Positions 43,697-52,087 of a stretch of DNA of 64,000 bases are shown here, piece by piece; within the stretch, counting starts at the first letter, position 1; each line of letters begins with the position of its first letter. The notes beneath the pieces were generated by a model. The model had not been told where the DNA came from, ran no database searches, and was given only the letters and a program-made list of their open reading frames with translations. A program made the translations under genes and the position numbers. The DNA comes from Tenacibaculum sp. Bg11-29 (GTDB lineage: Bacteria; Bacteroidota; Bacteroidia; Flavobacteriales; Flavobacteriaceae): contig NZ_PJBB01000003.1 in assembly GCF_002836595.1 (NCBI RefSeq), positions 3,099,001-3,163,000 of the forward strand, read 5' to 3'.

Positions 43697-44176
43697 ATGA
43701 AATGGAGCGAATTATATATAAAAGACATAAAAAACTTACAGTTGAAAGCAATTCTTAATGTAGTATATACAGGTTTTAGATACGAAAAACGAATTAAAGA
43801 ACTTCTTACACCGATGGGGATTTCTCATCAGCAGTTTGAAGTTTTGAAAATATTGGAAGAGTTCCCTAGTAAGCCTTTTAGTTTGAAAGAAATTCAGATG
43901 CAATTATTAAATCAAACATCTAATGCTACGCGGTTGGTAGAGAAACTAAGATTAAAAGAGTTGCTACAAACTTCCCCTAGTAAAGAAAACAAGAGTAAGT
44001 TGGATATTATGATTACTAAGAAAGGTTTAGATTTGTTAAAGAAAACGGAACACCCAGTTAAATTAATGATGGCTGAAATTAAAGAAAATTTAAGTGATGA
44101 TGAGGCTAATGAAATATCAAGAGTTCTTACTAAAGTTCAGGATTCATTAGACGAAAAGGAACATAATGTTCAATAA
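43697..44176 (+). CDS. MarR-family transcriptional regulator
   Basis: 159 residues with the winged helix of MarR proteins: ISHQQFEVLKILEEFPSKPFSLKEIQMQLLNQTSNATRLVEKLRLKELLQTSPSKENKSKLDIMITKKGLDLL covers recognition helix and wing. N- and C-terminal helices for dimerisation flank it. Divergent from the membrane/cupin operon, with paired operators between. Ligand unknown; such regulators often sense phenolic compounds or oxidants. Confidence 0.9.
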   Translation: MKWSELYIKDIKNLQLKAILNVVYTGFRYEKRIKELLTPMGISHQQFEVLKILEEFPSKPFSLKEIQMQLLNQTSNATRLVEKLRLKELLQTSPSKENKSKLDIMITKKGLDLLKKTEHPVKLMMAEIKENLSDDEANEISRVLTKVQDSLDEKEHNVQ

Positions 44177-44508
44177 ATATAGAATGTTAAACTCGACCTC
44201 ATAAAATTTTGGATAAAACAATAGGAGAGAGGAACGTAATATTTTAGGGCTTTATCAAAACATATTCTTAAGAGTTTCAATTATGCAATGAATTTCTGAT
44301 CAGTCTTAGTAAATTACAATGTTTCCTAAAATATAGTGTAACGAAACGTAATTGTTTCCAAAATTATATGCAGTCTTGATTTTTTGTTTCTTTTTTTATC
44401 AAGAAAAAAAGATAATAATAAACTATTAATAGTCACGATTTTAAATTTCAGTTCTAAATGTTGTTAAACAACTCAAATCAAAAAAGGTTGAATTATAGCA
44501 CAATTAGA

Positions 44509-44551
44509 GCAAGTGTATAGAAATTTATTTTTCTTAAATTTTATACTCTTG
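44509..44551 (+). repeat. 43-base hairpin, second copy
   Basis: Same imperfect palindrome as at 40151-40193 (CAAGTGTATAGAAATTTA ... TAAATTTTATACTCTTG). The rest of 44177-44630 is AT-rich gene-free sequence; a weak repeat-tail-like fragment (ATAGGAGAGAGG) lies near 44221, and nothing else is recognised. Confidence 0.7.
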
Positions 44552-44630
44552 CGAAAACCTTTACTAGAATGTCGTAGAAAAAAATATTGCAGGATTATTA
44601 TCCAATACGCGAATTTTAAACAAATCTAAA

Positions 44631-44984
44631 AGGTTAGCTTTTTTTGGCGTTGGCAAGCGATGGATAATTGTGTTTAAAAAAATTACTGCGACAGCATAAT
44701 TATTTTTAAAAAGCAATCGAGCGTTTGCGAGCGGCAATTTTACATAATGTCTAATTATAGTTACAAATTTATAGTTCTGAAGTTTCTTGAGAATCGCGTA
44801 TTTAAAATAACTTGAACGATTGTACAGAATATTAAATTTAAACGAAAAGCAAAAATGATAATGTTTAATGACCCAAGTACTACAGGTTATTGGTGTGTAC
44901 AAGACTTTCTGGGATATTTTACATAATATAGAATTATAGCTATCTAATGGATGAAATACATTTGTACTATAATTAATATTATGT
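44631..44984 (+). repeat. Dispersed structured repeat, copy R7
   Basis: 44631-44760 is almost identical to 40270-40405 of R6, including GGCGTTGGCAAGCGATGG and a stretch of about 75 identical bases ending CTAATTATAG. An internal block (GATTGTACAGAATATTAAAT ... near 44819) is shared with R2 and R3. It ends in a folded core at 44921-44984 with arms ACATAATATAG-AATTATAG / CTATAATTAATATTATGT, here nearly paired throughout. The tail block is missing. No gene is supported across 44177-45130. Confidence 0.8.
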
Positions 44985-45007
44985 TAAATAGAGTTTTTGT
45001 AAAGTAA

Positions 45008-45056
45008 ATTAATCTTTATATAAGATGGCCTTTTGTCATCTTATATAAAGATTAAT
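45008..45056. terminator. Perfect 20-bp inverted repeat after the lipoprotein array
   Basis: Arms 45008-45027 and 45037-45056 are exactly complementary (20 bp, AT-rich) with a 9-base loop GCCTTTTGT. It lies 75 bases beyond the stop of the last lipoprotein gene (minus strand) and closes the repeat-rich region on the other side. Confidence 0.7.
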
Positions 45057-45130
45057 ATTTGTATGTTTCTTACCAAATTCATTTGTATTACTTATAATAA
45101 TAATAATACTCTCATGGCATTAATTCAAAA

Positions 45131-46231
45131 TTAATATTCTTGTTTGATAATGAGCTCACTTTTTCCACGAATCCAAACTACACTATCAGTTACGTTTGAA
45201 GAGCGTAAGTATAAATATAAATTAATATTAGCTTCGGGTAAATGATCTATAATGTTATCTGAAACTACATTTGTAAACTCAGTACTATTTGTACTCACAG
45301 AGCCTATTGTTTGATAGAAAGTCATGTTGTATAAATCTAATATGGCATTATTTAAAGAATCATCTGTTTTTAAATAAGTGGAAAAATAAATTGAATATGC
45401 TTTACTCCAGTTTCTTTTATCAAAATTTATTAAAGCTGGATAACTGTTAACACCAGTTCCTGAAACACCTGTTGCTCCTGAAAAATTAGTATGAAGAACT
45501 AATCTAATTTCTTCATTTATCTTTCCATCAACACCATTACATATGCTTCTAGTTTCAATAATTTCTTCCTCAGATAAGTTACCATCACTATTAGAATCTC
45601 TACCAGAAACGATAATTAAACCTCCTTTTTCACAAACACCTTCTTTATCTTCTATTATTCTGATTAGACTGGTTTTTCCTTCTTCACCATTACAAAAATA
45701 AGCTGTTGAACTAACTTCTGATTTTTCTAAACTTCCGTTTCCATTTACGTCTAATCCATACTCAATTTTAGTTCCTCCAGTGTCACAATTATTCCCTGGT
45801 AATATGCTACTTATTTCAGTTAATAAGTCATTAGCATCTACTCCATTACATAAAAAGGTAGAAGAAGTAATTTCGATATCATCAAGAGTTCCATTATTAT
45901 TAGAATCTAATCCAAAAGAAACTTTAATCCCTCCTTTTTCACAATTTATACCTTTTGGTTCAGTAATGTAACTACTTAAATATGATAAGCCATTTAATCC
46001 ATTACAGACAAACTCATTTGAATCTACTTCATCCTTATCTAAGATACCATTAGAGTTTATATCTAACCCTGTTTCTATTTTTAGCCCACCTCTTTCACAA
46101 TTTATTCCTGGGGCTTCTGAAATAATATTTGTTAAGTTAGCAAGCCCGTCATAACCGTTTTCTTGACAAGCACTAAGTAATATTAATAACAAAGTTAAAT
46201 GACGAAAATTATTTAATTTAATGTTTTTCAT
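45131..46231 (-). CDS. Lipoprotein with four EF-hand-like repeats (paralogue C of three)
   Basis: 366 residues. Lipoprotein signal with lipobox (LTLLLILLSAC-QENG). Four tandem units of about 50 residues follow, each with NC-.-.GG-.-KI-.-.GLD-N-NG-L-.-.-E-.-.-.-.-.-.-CNG; the D-x-N-x-N-G-x-L-x-x-x-E core looks like an EF-hand calcium loop, and paired cysteines frame each unit. I recall this unit as DUF7151. A C-terminal domain of about 130 residues starts at NEEIRLVLHTNFSG and ends RGKSELIIKQEY. Third of three tandem paralogues; probably cell-surface, calcium-stabilised. Function unknown. Confidence 0.8.
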   Translation of the reverse strand: MKNIKLNNFRHLTLLLILLSACQENGYDGLANLTNIISEAPGINCERGGLKIETGLDINSNGILDKDEVDSNEFVCNGLNGLSYLSSYITEPKGINCEKGGIKVSFGLDSNNNGTLDDIEITSSTFLCNGVDANDLLTEISSILPGNNCDTGGTKIEYGLDVNGNGSLEKSEVSSTAYFCNGEEGKTSLIRIIEDKEGVCEKGGLIIVSGRDSNSDGNLSEEEIIETRSICNGVDGKINEEIRLVLHTNFSGATGVSGTGVNSYPALINFDKRNWSKAYSIYFSTYLKTDDSLNNAILDLYNMTFYQTIGSVSTNSTEFTNVVSDNIIDHLPEANINLYLYLRSSNVTDSVVWIRGKSELIIKQEY

Positions 46232-46240
46232 AATAAAAAA

Positions 46241-47371
46241 TTAATCTTTCCTATAATTAATAATAATTTCGGATTTCATAGTTATATATACATCTTCTCC
46301 TTCTTTTTCAGTTCTAAACCTGAGAGCTAAATCGATTTCCTTATTAGGTAAATTTTCAATAATATTATCAGAAATTAAAAATTCTCCAGGAAACCCTTCA
46401 ATACTTGTGCTTAATGTAGAGTTTTGTATAATCATATTATCCGTTAAATTATATAATTCTACAAAACAAGAAGCTTCTTTATTACTGGTGGATGCATAAA
46501 CCGTATAAATAATTGACGCTTCACTGCTATTTAAATTATTTTTATTAAACCCTATTATCTTTCCATTATCTACTATTTTTCCATCTATTTTGTTAGTAGC
46601 ATTAGCACTAGCATTAGATGAAAATAAAACTAATCTTATTTCTTCATTAAAACGACCATCAGACATATTACAAATAGTTTTAATAGCTTTAATTTCACTT
46701 TCCTCCAAGATAGCATTGTTATTATTATCAATACCAGATTTAATTATGATACCACCGTTACTACAATTAGAATTTGCTTCAATATCTGAGAAAATTACTA
46801 AACTAGACTTACCATCATCAGCATTACATCCATAAGTCGTTGAAATAACTTCATCACCGTCTAATATTCCATTTTCATTTATGTCCTTACCTGCTTCTAT
46901 TTTCATACCACCACTCTCACAATTCATTCCTTTTGGTTCATTAGTGATTTTGGTCAATGTTTCTTTCCCATTAATTCCATTACAAATAAAAGACAAAGCT
47001 GTAATTTCATCTATATCTAGCACATTATTATTATTAAAATCAATTCCTGAATTTATTTTATAGCCTCCATTTTCACAATTTAGCCCAGAAGGCTCTTCTT
47101 CTAATGCTGTCAAACTATTACTACCATTTAAACCATGACAATAATAGTTCGTTACATTGATTTCTTCTACTTCTAATGAACCATTAGAATTTTTATCTAA
47201 ACCTACTTCTAATTTAATACCTCCATTTTTACAATTGGCACTAGAAGGTTCTTTTGTTAAAATAGTTAAACTATTTAATCCTAAAATTCCATTTTCTACT
47301 TGACAAGCTACAAACAATAAGAATGAAGTTATACAATACAGATAAGTTTTTTTTATATATGTGAAATTCAT
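46241..47371 (-). CDS. Lipoprotein with four EF-hand-like repeats (paralogue B of three)
   Basis: 376 residues. Lipobox LLFVAC-QVENG. Four Cys-framed units such as NCKNGGIKLEVGLDKNSNGSLEVEEI and NCENGGYKINSGIDFNNNNVLDIDEI, then the same C-terminal domain as its neighbours (NEEIRLVLFSSNAS ... KSEIIINYRKD). It lies 9 bases upstream of paralogue C and 12 bases downstream of paralogue A, so the three form one operon. Repeat number is conserved among the three while sequence has diverged, which points to an older duplication. Confidence 0.8.
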   Translation of the reverse strand: MNFTYIKKTYLYCITSFLLFVACQVENGILGLNSLTILTKEPSSANCKNGGIKLEVGLDKNSNGSLEVEEINVTNYYCHGLNGSNSLTALEEEPSGLNCENGGYKINSGIDFNNNNVLDIDEITALSFICNGINGKETLTKITNEPKGMNCESGGMKIEAGKDINENGILDGDEVISTTYGCNADDGKSSLVIFSDIEANSNCSNGGIIIKSGIDNNNNAILEESEIKAIKTICNMSDGRFNEEIRLVLFSSNASANATNKIDGKIVDNGKIIGFNKNNLNSSEASIIYTVYASTSNKEASCFVELYNLTDNMIIQNSTLSTSIEGFPGEFLISDNIIENLPNKEIDLALRFRTEKEGEDVYITMKSEIIINYRKD

Positions 47372-47383
47372 AAACTAAATTTT

Positions 47384-48484
47384 TTAATTATTGATAATTA
47401 ATTCAGATTTTCTACCTATAAACACAGATGTTCCTTCATTTTCTGAACGCAACCTTAAGTCTAGTTTGATCTCTTTATTAGGAAGGTTGTCAATGATATT
47501 TTTTGATATAACTAATGAACCAGGATACATTGTACTGTTAGATGATATGGTTGATTCTGAAATAACATAACCATCGGTTGCATTATATAGTTCTATATAA
47601 CAAGTATTATTATAATTACTAGTGTATATGTAAGAATTATATATTATAGATTTTGCTTCTGACCAGTTTTTTTTATTAAACTTTTCAATACTTCCAACTA
47701 TAACACCACTTTCTTTATCAGTTCCTGATGCACCAGCTCCTGAGGATAAAATTAAAAGTCTAATTTCTTCAAGTCCACCAATTCCATCTACTCCATTACA
47801 GACAGTTTTAGTTGTTTTTATCTCTTCTTCATCAAGGATTGCATTACTATTTAAATCGATACCTACTTCTATTTTCATTCCACCATTTTCGCATGTACTA
47901 CCCGATTCAATGTCAGAAATTTTTGTTAAACTTAAATCACCGTCTTCTGCATTACATGCATATGATGTAGAAATAATTTCATCATTATCTAAAATACCAT
48001 TACTATTATTATCTAAACCTATACTAATTTTTATGCCTCCTTTATCACAATTAACACCTATGGGCTCATTTACAAACTTAGTTAGAGGTTTATACCCTTC
48101 AATACCATCACATACTATTGCAGAGATCATTATTTCTTCAATATCCAATACATTATTATTATTATAGTCTAAACCAGAATTTATTTTATGTCCACCATTT
48201 TCACAAACATTAGTATCAATAAAATCGTTACTTACTGATGTTAAATTAATATAACCATTTAAACCATTACATATATAATTAACAGTCTCTATTTCATCTA
48301 TGTCTAAAACATTATTTGAGTTTTTATCTAGCCCTAATTCTATTTTTACACCTCCATTTTCACAATTTGTACCTATAGCTTCTTTATAAGTATTTGTCAA
48401 AGTATTTACCCCTGTATTACCTTCTTCTACTTGACAACTTATAAAAAATAAAATAAGTAAATAATAGTATGTTTTCTTTATCAT
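47384..48484 (-). CDS. Lipoprotein with four EF-hand-like repeats (paralogue A of three)
   Basis: 366 residues. Lipobox LLILFFISC-QVEEG. Four units (e.g. NCENGGVKIELGLDKNSNNVLDIDEI; NCDKGGIKISIGLDNNSNGILDNDEI) and the shared C-terminal domain (LEEIRLLILSSGAGASG ... GRKSELIINN). First gene of the three-gene set by transcription order; its upstream region (48485-48813) holds a REP-like palindrome and no gene. All three C-terminal domains contain a Y-.-.-.-Y-.-S-type strand pattern, suggesting a beta sandwich that may bind a surface ligand (inference). Confidence 0.8.
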   Translation of the reverse strand: MIKKTYYYLLILFFISCQVEEGNTGVNTLTNTYKEAIGTNCENGGVKIELGLDKNSNNVLDIDEIETVNYICNGLNGYINLTSVSNDFIDTNVCENGGHKINSGLDYNNNNVLDIEEIMISAIVCDGIEGYKPLTKFVNEPIGVNCDKGGIKISIGLDNNSNGILDNDEIISTSYACNAEDGDLSLTKISDIESGSTCENGGMKIEVGIDLNSNAILDEEEIKTTKTVCNGVDGIGGLEEIRLLILSSGAGASGTDKESGVIVGSIEKFNKKNWSEAKSIIYNSYIYTSNYNNTCYIELYNATDGYVISESTISSNSTMYPGSLVISKNIIDNLPNKEIKLDLRLRSENEGTSVFIGRKSELIINN

Positions 48485-48684
48485 TAGGTTTAAAGATTTT
48501 AAGCACGAAAATAGTTAATTAATTTAGTATATCTATATTCAATAAAATTATATTAAATATAAGACTCAATAGTATAAAGTACTTTATATCTGTAAAATTT
48601 AATTACACAGATATGATAATTATTAATTTAAGCTATATACTCCAGTTTGGAATTAATTATATTTTAATACCTTAAAAAGGTTTA

Positions 48685-48741
48685 TTTGAGCGTAGTTGAA
48701 ACCTATCTTTACATACTAATAGTTTTTAACTATGCTCGAAA
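48685..48741. repeat. REP-like palindrome of the flavobacterial TTTCGACTACGCTCAAA type
   Basis: TTTGAGCGTAGTTGAAA (48685-48701) and TTTAACTATGCTCGAAA (48725-48741) form an imperfect inverted repeat. The unit resembles a short extragenic palindrome often seen in Flavobacteriaceae genomes. The rest of 48485-48813 is AT-rich, with a small palindrome AACCATATGGTT near 48771. Confidence 0.5.
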
Positions 48742-48813
48742 TAAATAACACGACAAAACTAGCTTCCTTAAAACCATATGGTTTATTAATATTTTATTAC
48801 TAGCAACTTATTT

Positions 48814-50013
48814 TTATATAGCAATTGGCCATTTATCAGCTTGTGAAAATGATTTATCTTTCCATAATTGAATCTCTTTATTGGTAAGTAAACATTCATT
48901 TAATTGAATGATCATTTCCTCTTTATTTAATAGTTGACCAATAAATACTAACTCTATTTTTCGATCTCCAAAAAGAACATCCCAATCAGACTCAATACCA
49001 TCTTTGTTATCATTAAAAGAAGCATAATTAATTCTTTCTTGAAATGGCATAGATGCCCACCAAACCCCAGCCGGATCTGCTTTACAAGAACCGCCTGCTG
49101 AACTCCATGATAATGCTTGATTAGATCTTGAAGCTAACCAAAACAATCCTTTACTTCTAATAACATTTTGAGGAAAACTTTGATTTAGATAGTTAAAAAA
49201 ACGTTCAGGGTGAAATGGTTTTTTACTTTTAAAAACAAAAGAACTTATACCAAATTCATCGGTTTCAGGCACGTGTTCATTTTCTAATTCTTTTATCCAA
49301 CCAGCAGAAGCCTCTGCTTTTTCATAATTAAATAAGCCTGTGTTTAATACATTTTCTAGTTTGATTTTAGAATTTTTAGTTGAAATAATTCTAGCTTCAG
49401 GGTTTAACTTTTTAATAATAGCGCGAAGTTCTGCTACCTGTTCTTTAGTTACTAAATCAATTTTATTAATTATAATAACGTTTGCAAACTCAATTTGATC
49501 GGTTAATAAGTTTACAATAGTTCTATCATCACCATCAATATTAGTAAGTTCTCTTGTCGCTAAATAATCTGAACTCGAAAAATCTTTTAAGAAATTAAAA
49601 GCATCAACTACTGTTATCATATTATCTATATAACTAAATCGGCTTAAATCTATCTTACCATCTTCACTTTCAAAAGTAAATGTTTGTGCCACCGGTACTG
49701 GCTCACTTATACCAGTACTTTCTATTAAAAGGTAATCAAATTTGTTCTGTAATGCTAGTTTTTCTACCTCTACCATAAGATCTTCACGAAGTGTACAGCA
49801 AATACATCCATTAGACATTTCTACTAATTTTTCTTCAGTTCTAGAGAGTGCATTTTCATTTTTAATGAATTGAGCATCAATATTCACTTCACTCATATCA
49901 TTTACAATCACAGCTACTTTTAAGCCTTCTTTATTATGCAATATGTGATTTAGTAATGTTGTTTTTCCAGCTCCTAAAAAGCCACTTAATACAGTTACAG
50001 GTAATTTTTTCAT
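48814..50013 (-). CDS. zigA: COG0523/ZigA-type GTPase, zinc metallochaperone
   Basis: 399 residues. P-loop [18 protein letters not shown], the signature metal motif [14 protein letters not shown] (C-x-C-C), the switch region [19 protein letters not shown], and the guanine-binding INKIDLV. The C-terminal CobW domain has [17 protein letters not shown] and ends [17 protein letters not shown]0523 proteins in operons with FolE are usually Zur-controlled zinc-allocation GTPases; here folE, a MerC protein and two Zur-like boxes support that role. Last gene of the operon starting at 52073. The symbol follows family usage. Confidence 0.88.
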   Translation of the reverse strand: MKKLPVTVLSGFLGAGKTTLLNHILHNKEGLKVAVIVNDMSEVNIDAQFIKNENALSRTEEKLVEMSNGCICCTLREDLMVEVEKLALQNKFDYLLIESTGISEPVPVAQTFTFESEDGKIDLSRFSYIDNMITVVDAFNFLKDFSSSDYLATRELTNIDGDDRTIVNLLTDQIEFANVIIINKIDLVTKEQVAELRAIIKKLNPEARIISTKNSKIKLENVLNTGLFNYEKAEASAGWIKELENEHVPETDEFGISSFVFKSKKPFHPERFFNYLNQSFPQNVIRSKGLFWLASRSNQALSWSSAGGSCKADPAGVWWASMPFQERINYASFNDNKDGIESDWDVLFGDRKIELVFIGQLLNKEEMIIQLNECLLTNKEIQLWKDKSFSQADKWPIAI

Positions 50014-50040
50014 TCTATTAATAGGTAAAAATGGTCGTAT

Positions 50041-50538
50041 TTAATTTAAATGATGTTTTTGTAAACAAATTAAATCAGCATATATATTCGTAAATGAATT
50101 GGTATGCTGATTGTATATCTTCCCTCCTATTTTAATATGCCTTTTTGATAAATTTGTTAACTGTAATTGTAACTCATTTATTTTTTTATTTAAATAATAA
50201 GAAAGAATAATAAACTGATTATAGTCTGTTTTCCATAACATATCTGAATGTTCTTTTTGTTTTTTAATTTGACGGTATAATCTAGTTAGTCCTTTTATCC
50301 TTAAAAAATCTTGCGCGCCCAATGCATCATTAATAATATGATTGTTATTAGATAACACAAAAGATATTTCTTTAATATTATGCGCTGTAATTACTTCGCT
50401 TAGCGACTCAATTGTTTTATTTTCAGCCGCAAAAGAATTTCCAAGCGAGGTATAAAAATAATTTTCATGCTTAAAAGTATTGTTAATAACAGATTCTAAA
50501 CAATCGGTAGGACACAAAAAATAAAGGTGTTTTTGCAT
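50041..50538 (-). CDS. Unrecognised protein of the zinc operon
   Basis: 165 residues, no signal peptide. It begins MQKHLYFLCPTDCLESVI and contains HNIKEISFVLSNNNHIIND and LTRLYRQIKKQ. The alternation of short strands and helices suggests an alpha/beta protein (compare the sulfate- and carbonate-related small domains found in such operons), but I cannot name a family. Its start overlaps the stop of the NTF2-like gene by one base, so it is co-translated within the zinc-starvation operon. Confidence 0.65.
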   Translation of the reverse strand: MQKHLYFLCPTDCLESVINNTFKHENYFYTSLGNSFAAENKTIESLSEVITAHNIKEISFVLSNNNHIINDALGAQDFLRIKGLTRLYRQIKKQKEHSDMLWKTDYNQFIILSYYLNKKINELQLQLTNLSKRHIKIGGKIYNQHTNSFTNIYADLICLQKHHLN

Positions 50539-51011
50539 TAGACAACGTTATTTATAGTGTAAGGAAATGAAGAATGATGTAAATCTATTTTTAATTCTCC
50601 AGCAATTAGTTTATAGCCAAATGTATATTCAACTTTTGCTTCATTACCACTTAAATCGGTAAAATAGTAATTACCCATAGCGATTGCTCGGTTTTCTTCT
50701 AAGATGAGATTTGAATTTTCAAACCTTACTTTTGTCCAAGGTTGAAGCGCAAATCCTTTATCTTCATCACAAGCCCTATTTTCGCCTGCAATAAAATATG
50801 ACAAAGCTTTTGGTTGGGTAGGTCTAAATTGTTCTATTTCACACTTAGTAGGCTTAAATAGAACTGGTCCATAATCAAAAGAATATAAATTTTTAAGAAA
50901 CTCATTCGTAAAAGATTCACATTCTGTTGTTTTATCCTTTAAAGAACCAATTTTTACAACTCCTCCTCCCCATTTTTCTTGTGCGTTTAATACTTCTTTT
51001 TTTAATATCAT
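50538..51011 (-). CDS. NTF2/SnoaL-like protein of zinc operons
   Basis: 157 residues. It starts LKKEVLNAQEKWGGGVVKIG and has the conserved blocks YGPVLFKPTK, EQFRPTQPKALSYFIAG, GFALQPWTKVRFEN, AIAMGNYYFTDLSGNEAKVEYTFGYK and LHHSSFPY. This is the cone-shaped NTF2-like fold found beside COG0523 and folE genes. Homologues are often labelled phosphoribosyl-AMP cyclohydrolase, but no HisI motif is present, so I would not use that name. Role in zinc limitation unknown. Confidence 0.75.
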   Translation of the reverse strand: MILKKEVLNAQEKWGGGVVKIGSLKDKTTECESFTNEFLKNLYSFDYGPVLFKPTKCEIEQFRPTQPKALSYFIAGENRACDEDKGFALQPWTKVRFENSNLILEENRAIAMGNYYFTDLSGNEAKVEYTFGYKLIAGELKIDLHHSSFPYTINNVV

Positions 51012-51013
51012 TT

Positions 51014-51679
51014 TTATAATTTTTGTTGCGTTATTATTTTTAAAAATTCATTACGAGTTGCTGTTTCTGAGAAGCATCCTCCATATTCTAAAGTTGTCGT
51101 AAAGCTGCTTTGATCTTTTATGCCTCTAGAAGAAACACAAAGATGTTTGGCTGTTACAGAGACGATAACATCTTTTGTATCTAAAACATCCTGTAAATCG
51201 TTTAAAATTTGTAGCACTAACCTTTCCTGTACCTGTGGGCGACGTGCATAATAATCGACCAATCGATTAATTTTTGATAGTCCAATAACTTTGTCTTTAG
51301 GAACGTATGCTACATGAGCAAATCCTGTTATTGGTAAAAAATGATGTTCGCAAGCAGAATCAATGGTAATATTCTGTTCAACTAACATTTTTTTGTACCC
51401 ATATTTATTTTGAAATGTTGACAGTTTAGGCTTGTTAGCAGGGTTTAATCCATAAAACAATTCTTTAACATACATTTTTGCTACTCGATATGGAGTACCT
51501 GATAAGCTATCATCTGTTAGATCTAAGCCCATTTCATGCATTATCATCTTAAAATGATGTTGTATATTTTTAATCTTTTCATCATTAGATTTATCAAACG
51601 CGTCTGGACGTAATGGGGTTTTAATACTTTTTGAATAATGATCATCCCCTATTATTTCAATTTCTTCTTTATTGTTCAT
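51014..51679 (-). CDS. folE: GTP cyclohydrolase I, type IA (FolE)
   Basis: 221 residues. Catalytic and metal-binding motifs of FolE IA are intact: TIDSACEHHFLPITGFAHVAYVPKDKVIGLSKINRLVDYYARRPQVQERL with the Cys-His pair, and VTAKHLCVSSRGIKD with the second Cys. The enzyme makes 7,8-dihydroneopterin triphosphate for folate, using zinc. A copy inside a zinc-starvation operon is presumably the extra, stress-time copy that works with the COG0523 chaperone. It overlaps the MerC gene by 11 bases. Confidence 0.92.
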   Translation of the reverse strand: MNNKEEIEIIGDDHYSKSIKTPLRPDAFDKSNDEKIKNIQHHFKMIMHEMGLDLTDDSLSGTPYRVAKMYVKELFYGLNPANKPKLSTFQNKYGYKKMLVEQNITIDSACEHHFLPITGFAHVAYVPKDKVIGLSKINRLVDYYARRPQVQERLVLQILNDLQDVLDTKDVIVSVTAKHLCVSSRGIKDQSSFTTTLEYGGCFSETATRNEFLKIITQQKL

Positions 51680-52073
51680 TTGTACAGCATTTTGTTACGT
51701 TACATTTACAATATTTTTTATTGTATTGATGTAAGATTATCAATGAGAGCGCAGGAAAATAGATAAAGCTTTCATGTAAAGATACCCATGCAACTTTTTC
51801 GTTTACTATGATTAAAAATAAAAGAGACCAACTTAGCCACAACGATGGTTTCATCCACTTAATAGTAGTTGTTTGTGTTGAATAATAAATGGCTATTACT
51901 GAGATTACTAAAAAAAAATAGTCTATAAATCTCCACCAAGTAGGTGCGCTATCGCAACAAGTTATTGAGCAGCTTTGTACTATAAATATAAAAGGAGTAG
52001 CAATACAATGTATTAAACATAGTGTGCTTGTTAGAACTCCTAAATTATCTGATTTTTGGTTTGTGAATATCAT
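51669..52073 (-). CDS. MerC-domain small membrane protein
   Basis: 134 residues from the ATG at 52073 (MIFTNQKSDNLG). An in-frame ATG at 52103 lies inside the predicted promoter/operator and is rejected. Four membrane segments, with LGVLTSTLCLIHCIATPFIF (the C-x-x-H-C pair typical of MerC) and CSITCCDSAP after the first helices; the C-terminus is Cys-rich (KYCKCNVTKCC). MerC proteins move or bind thiophilic metals; in this setting zinc is likely. First gene of the zinc operon. Confidence 0.82.
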   Translation of the reverse strand: MIFTNQKSDNLGVLTSTLCLIHCIATPFIFIVQSCSITCCDSAPTWWRFIDYFFLVISVIAIYYSTQTTTIKWMKPSLWLSWSLLFLIIVNEKVAWVSLHESFIYFPALSLIILHQYNKKYCKCNVTKCCTNEQ

Positions 52074-52087
52074 TATAACTTTATTAA

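Noticed and set aside
44564..44902. Minus-strand ORF of 112 codons
   Set aside because: It lies wholly in repeat R7 and its flank; composition reflects the repeat, and the similar segment in R6 does not keep the frame.
13136..44984. Complete integron with integrase
   Set aside because: No tyrosine recombinase gene, attI-like site or cassette promoter is visible, and intervals of several kilobases with genes on both strands are unlike ordinary cassette arrays. Only the attC-like shape is reported.
45008..45056. CRISPR or tRNA-like element
   Set aside because: A single perfect hairpin with no periodic spacers or cloverleaf; it is a terminator. No CRISPR array or tRNA was found anywhere in the window.
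50538..51011. Phosphoribosyl-AMP cyclohydrolase
   Set aside because: The name circulates for homologues, but no HisI metal or catalytic motifs are present; the sequence fits an NTF2-like fold.
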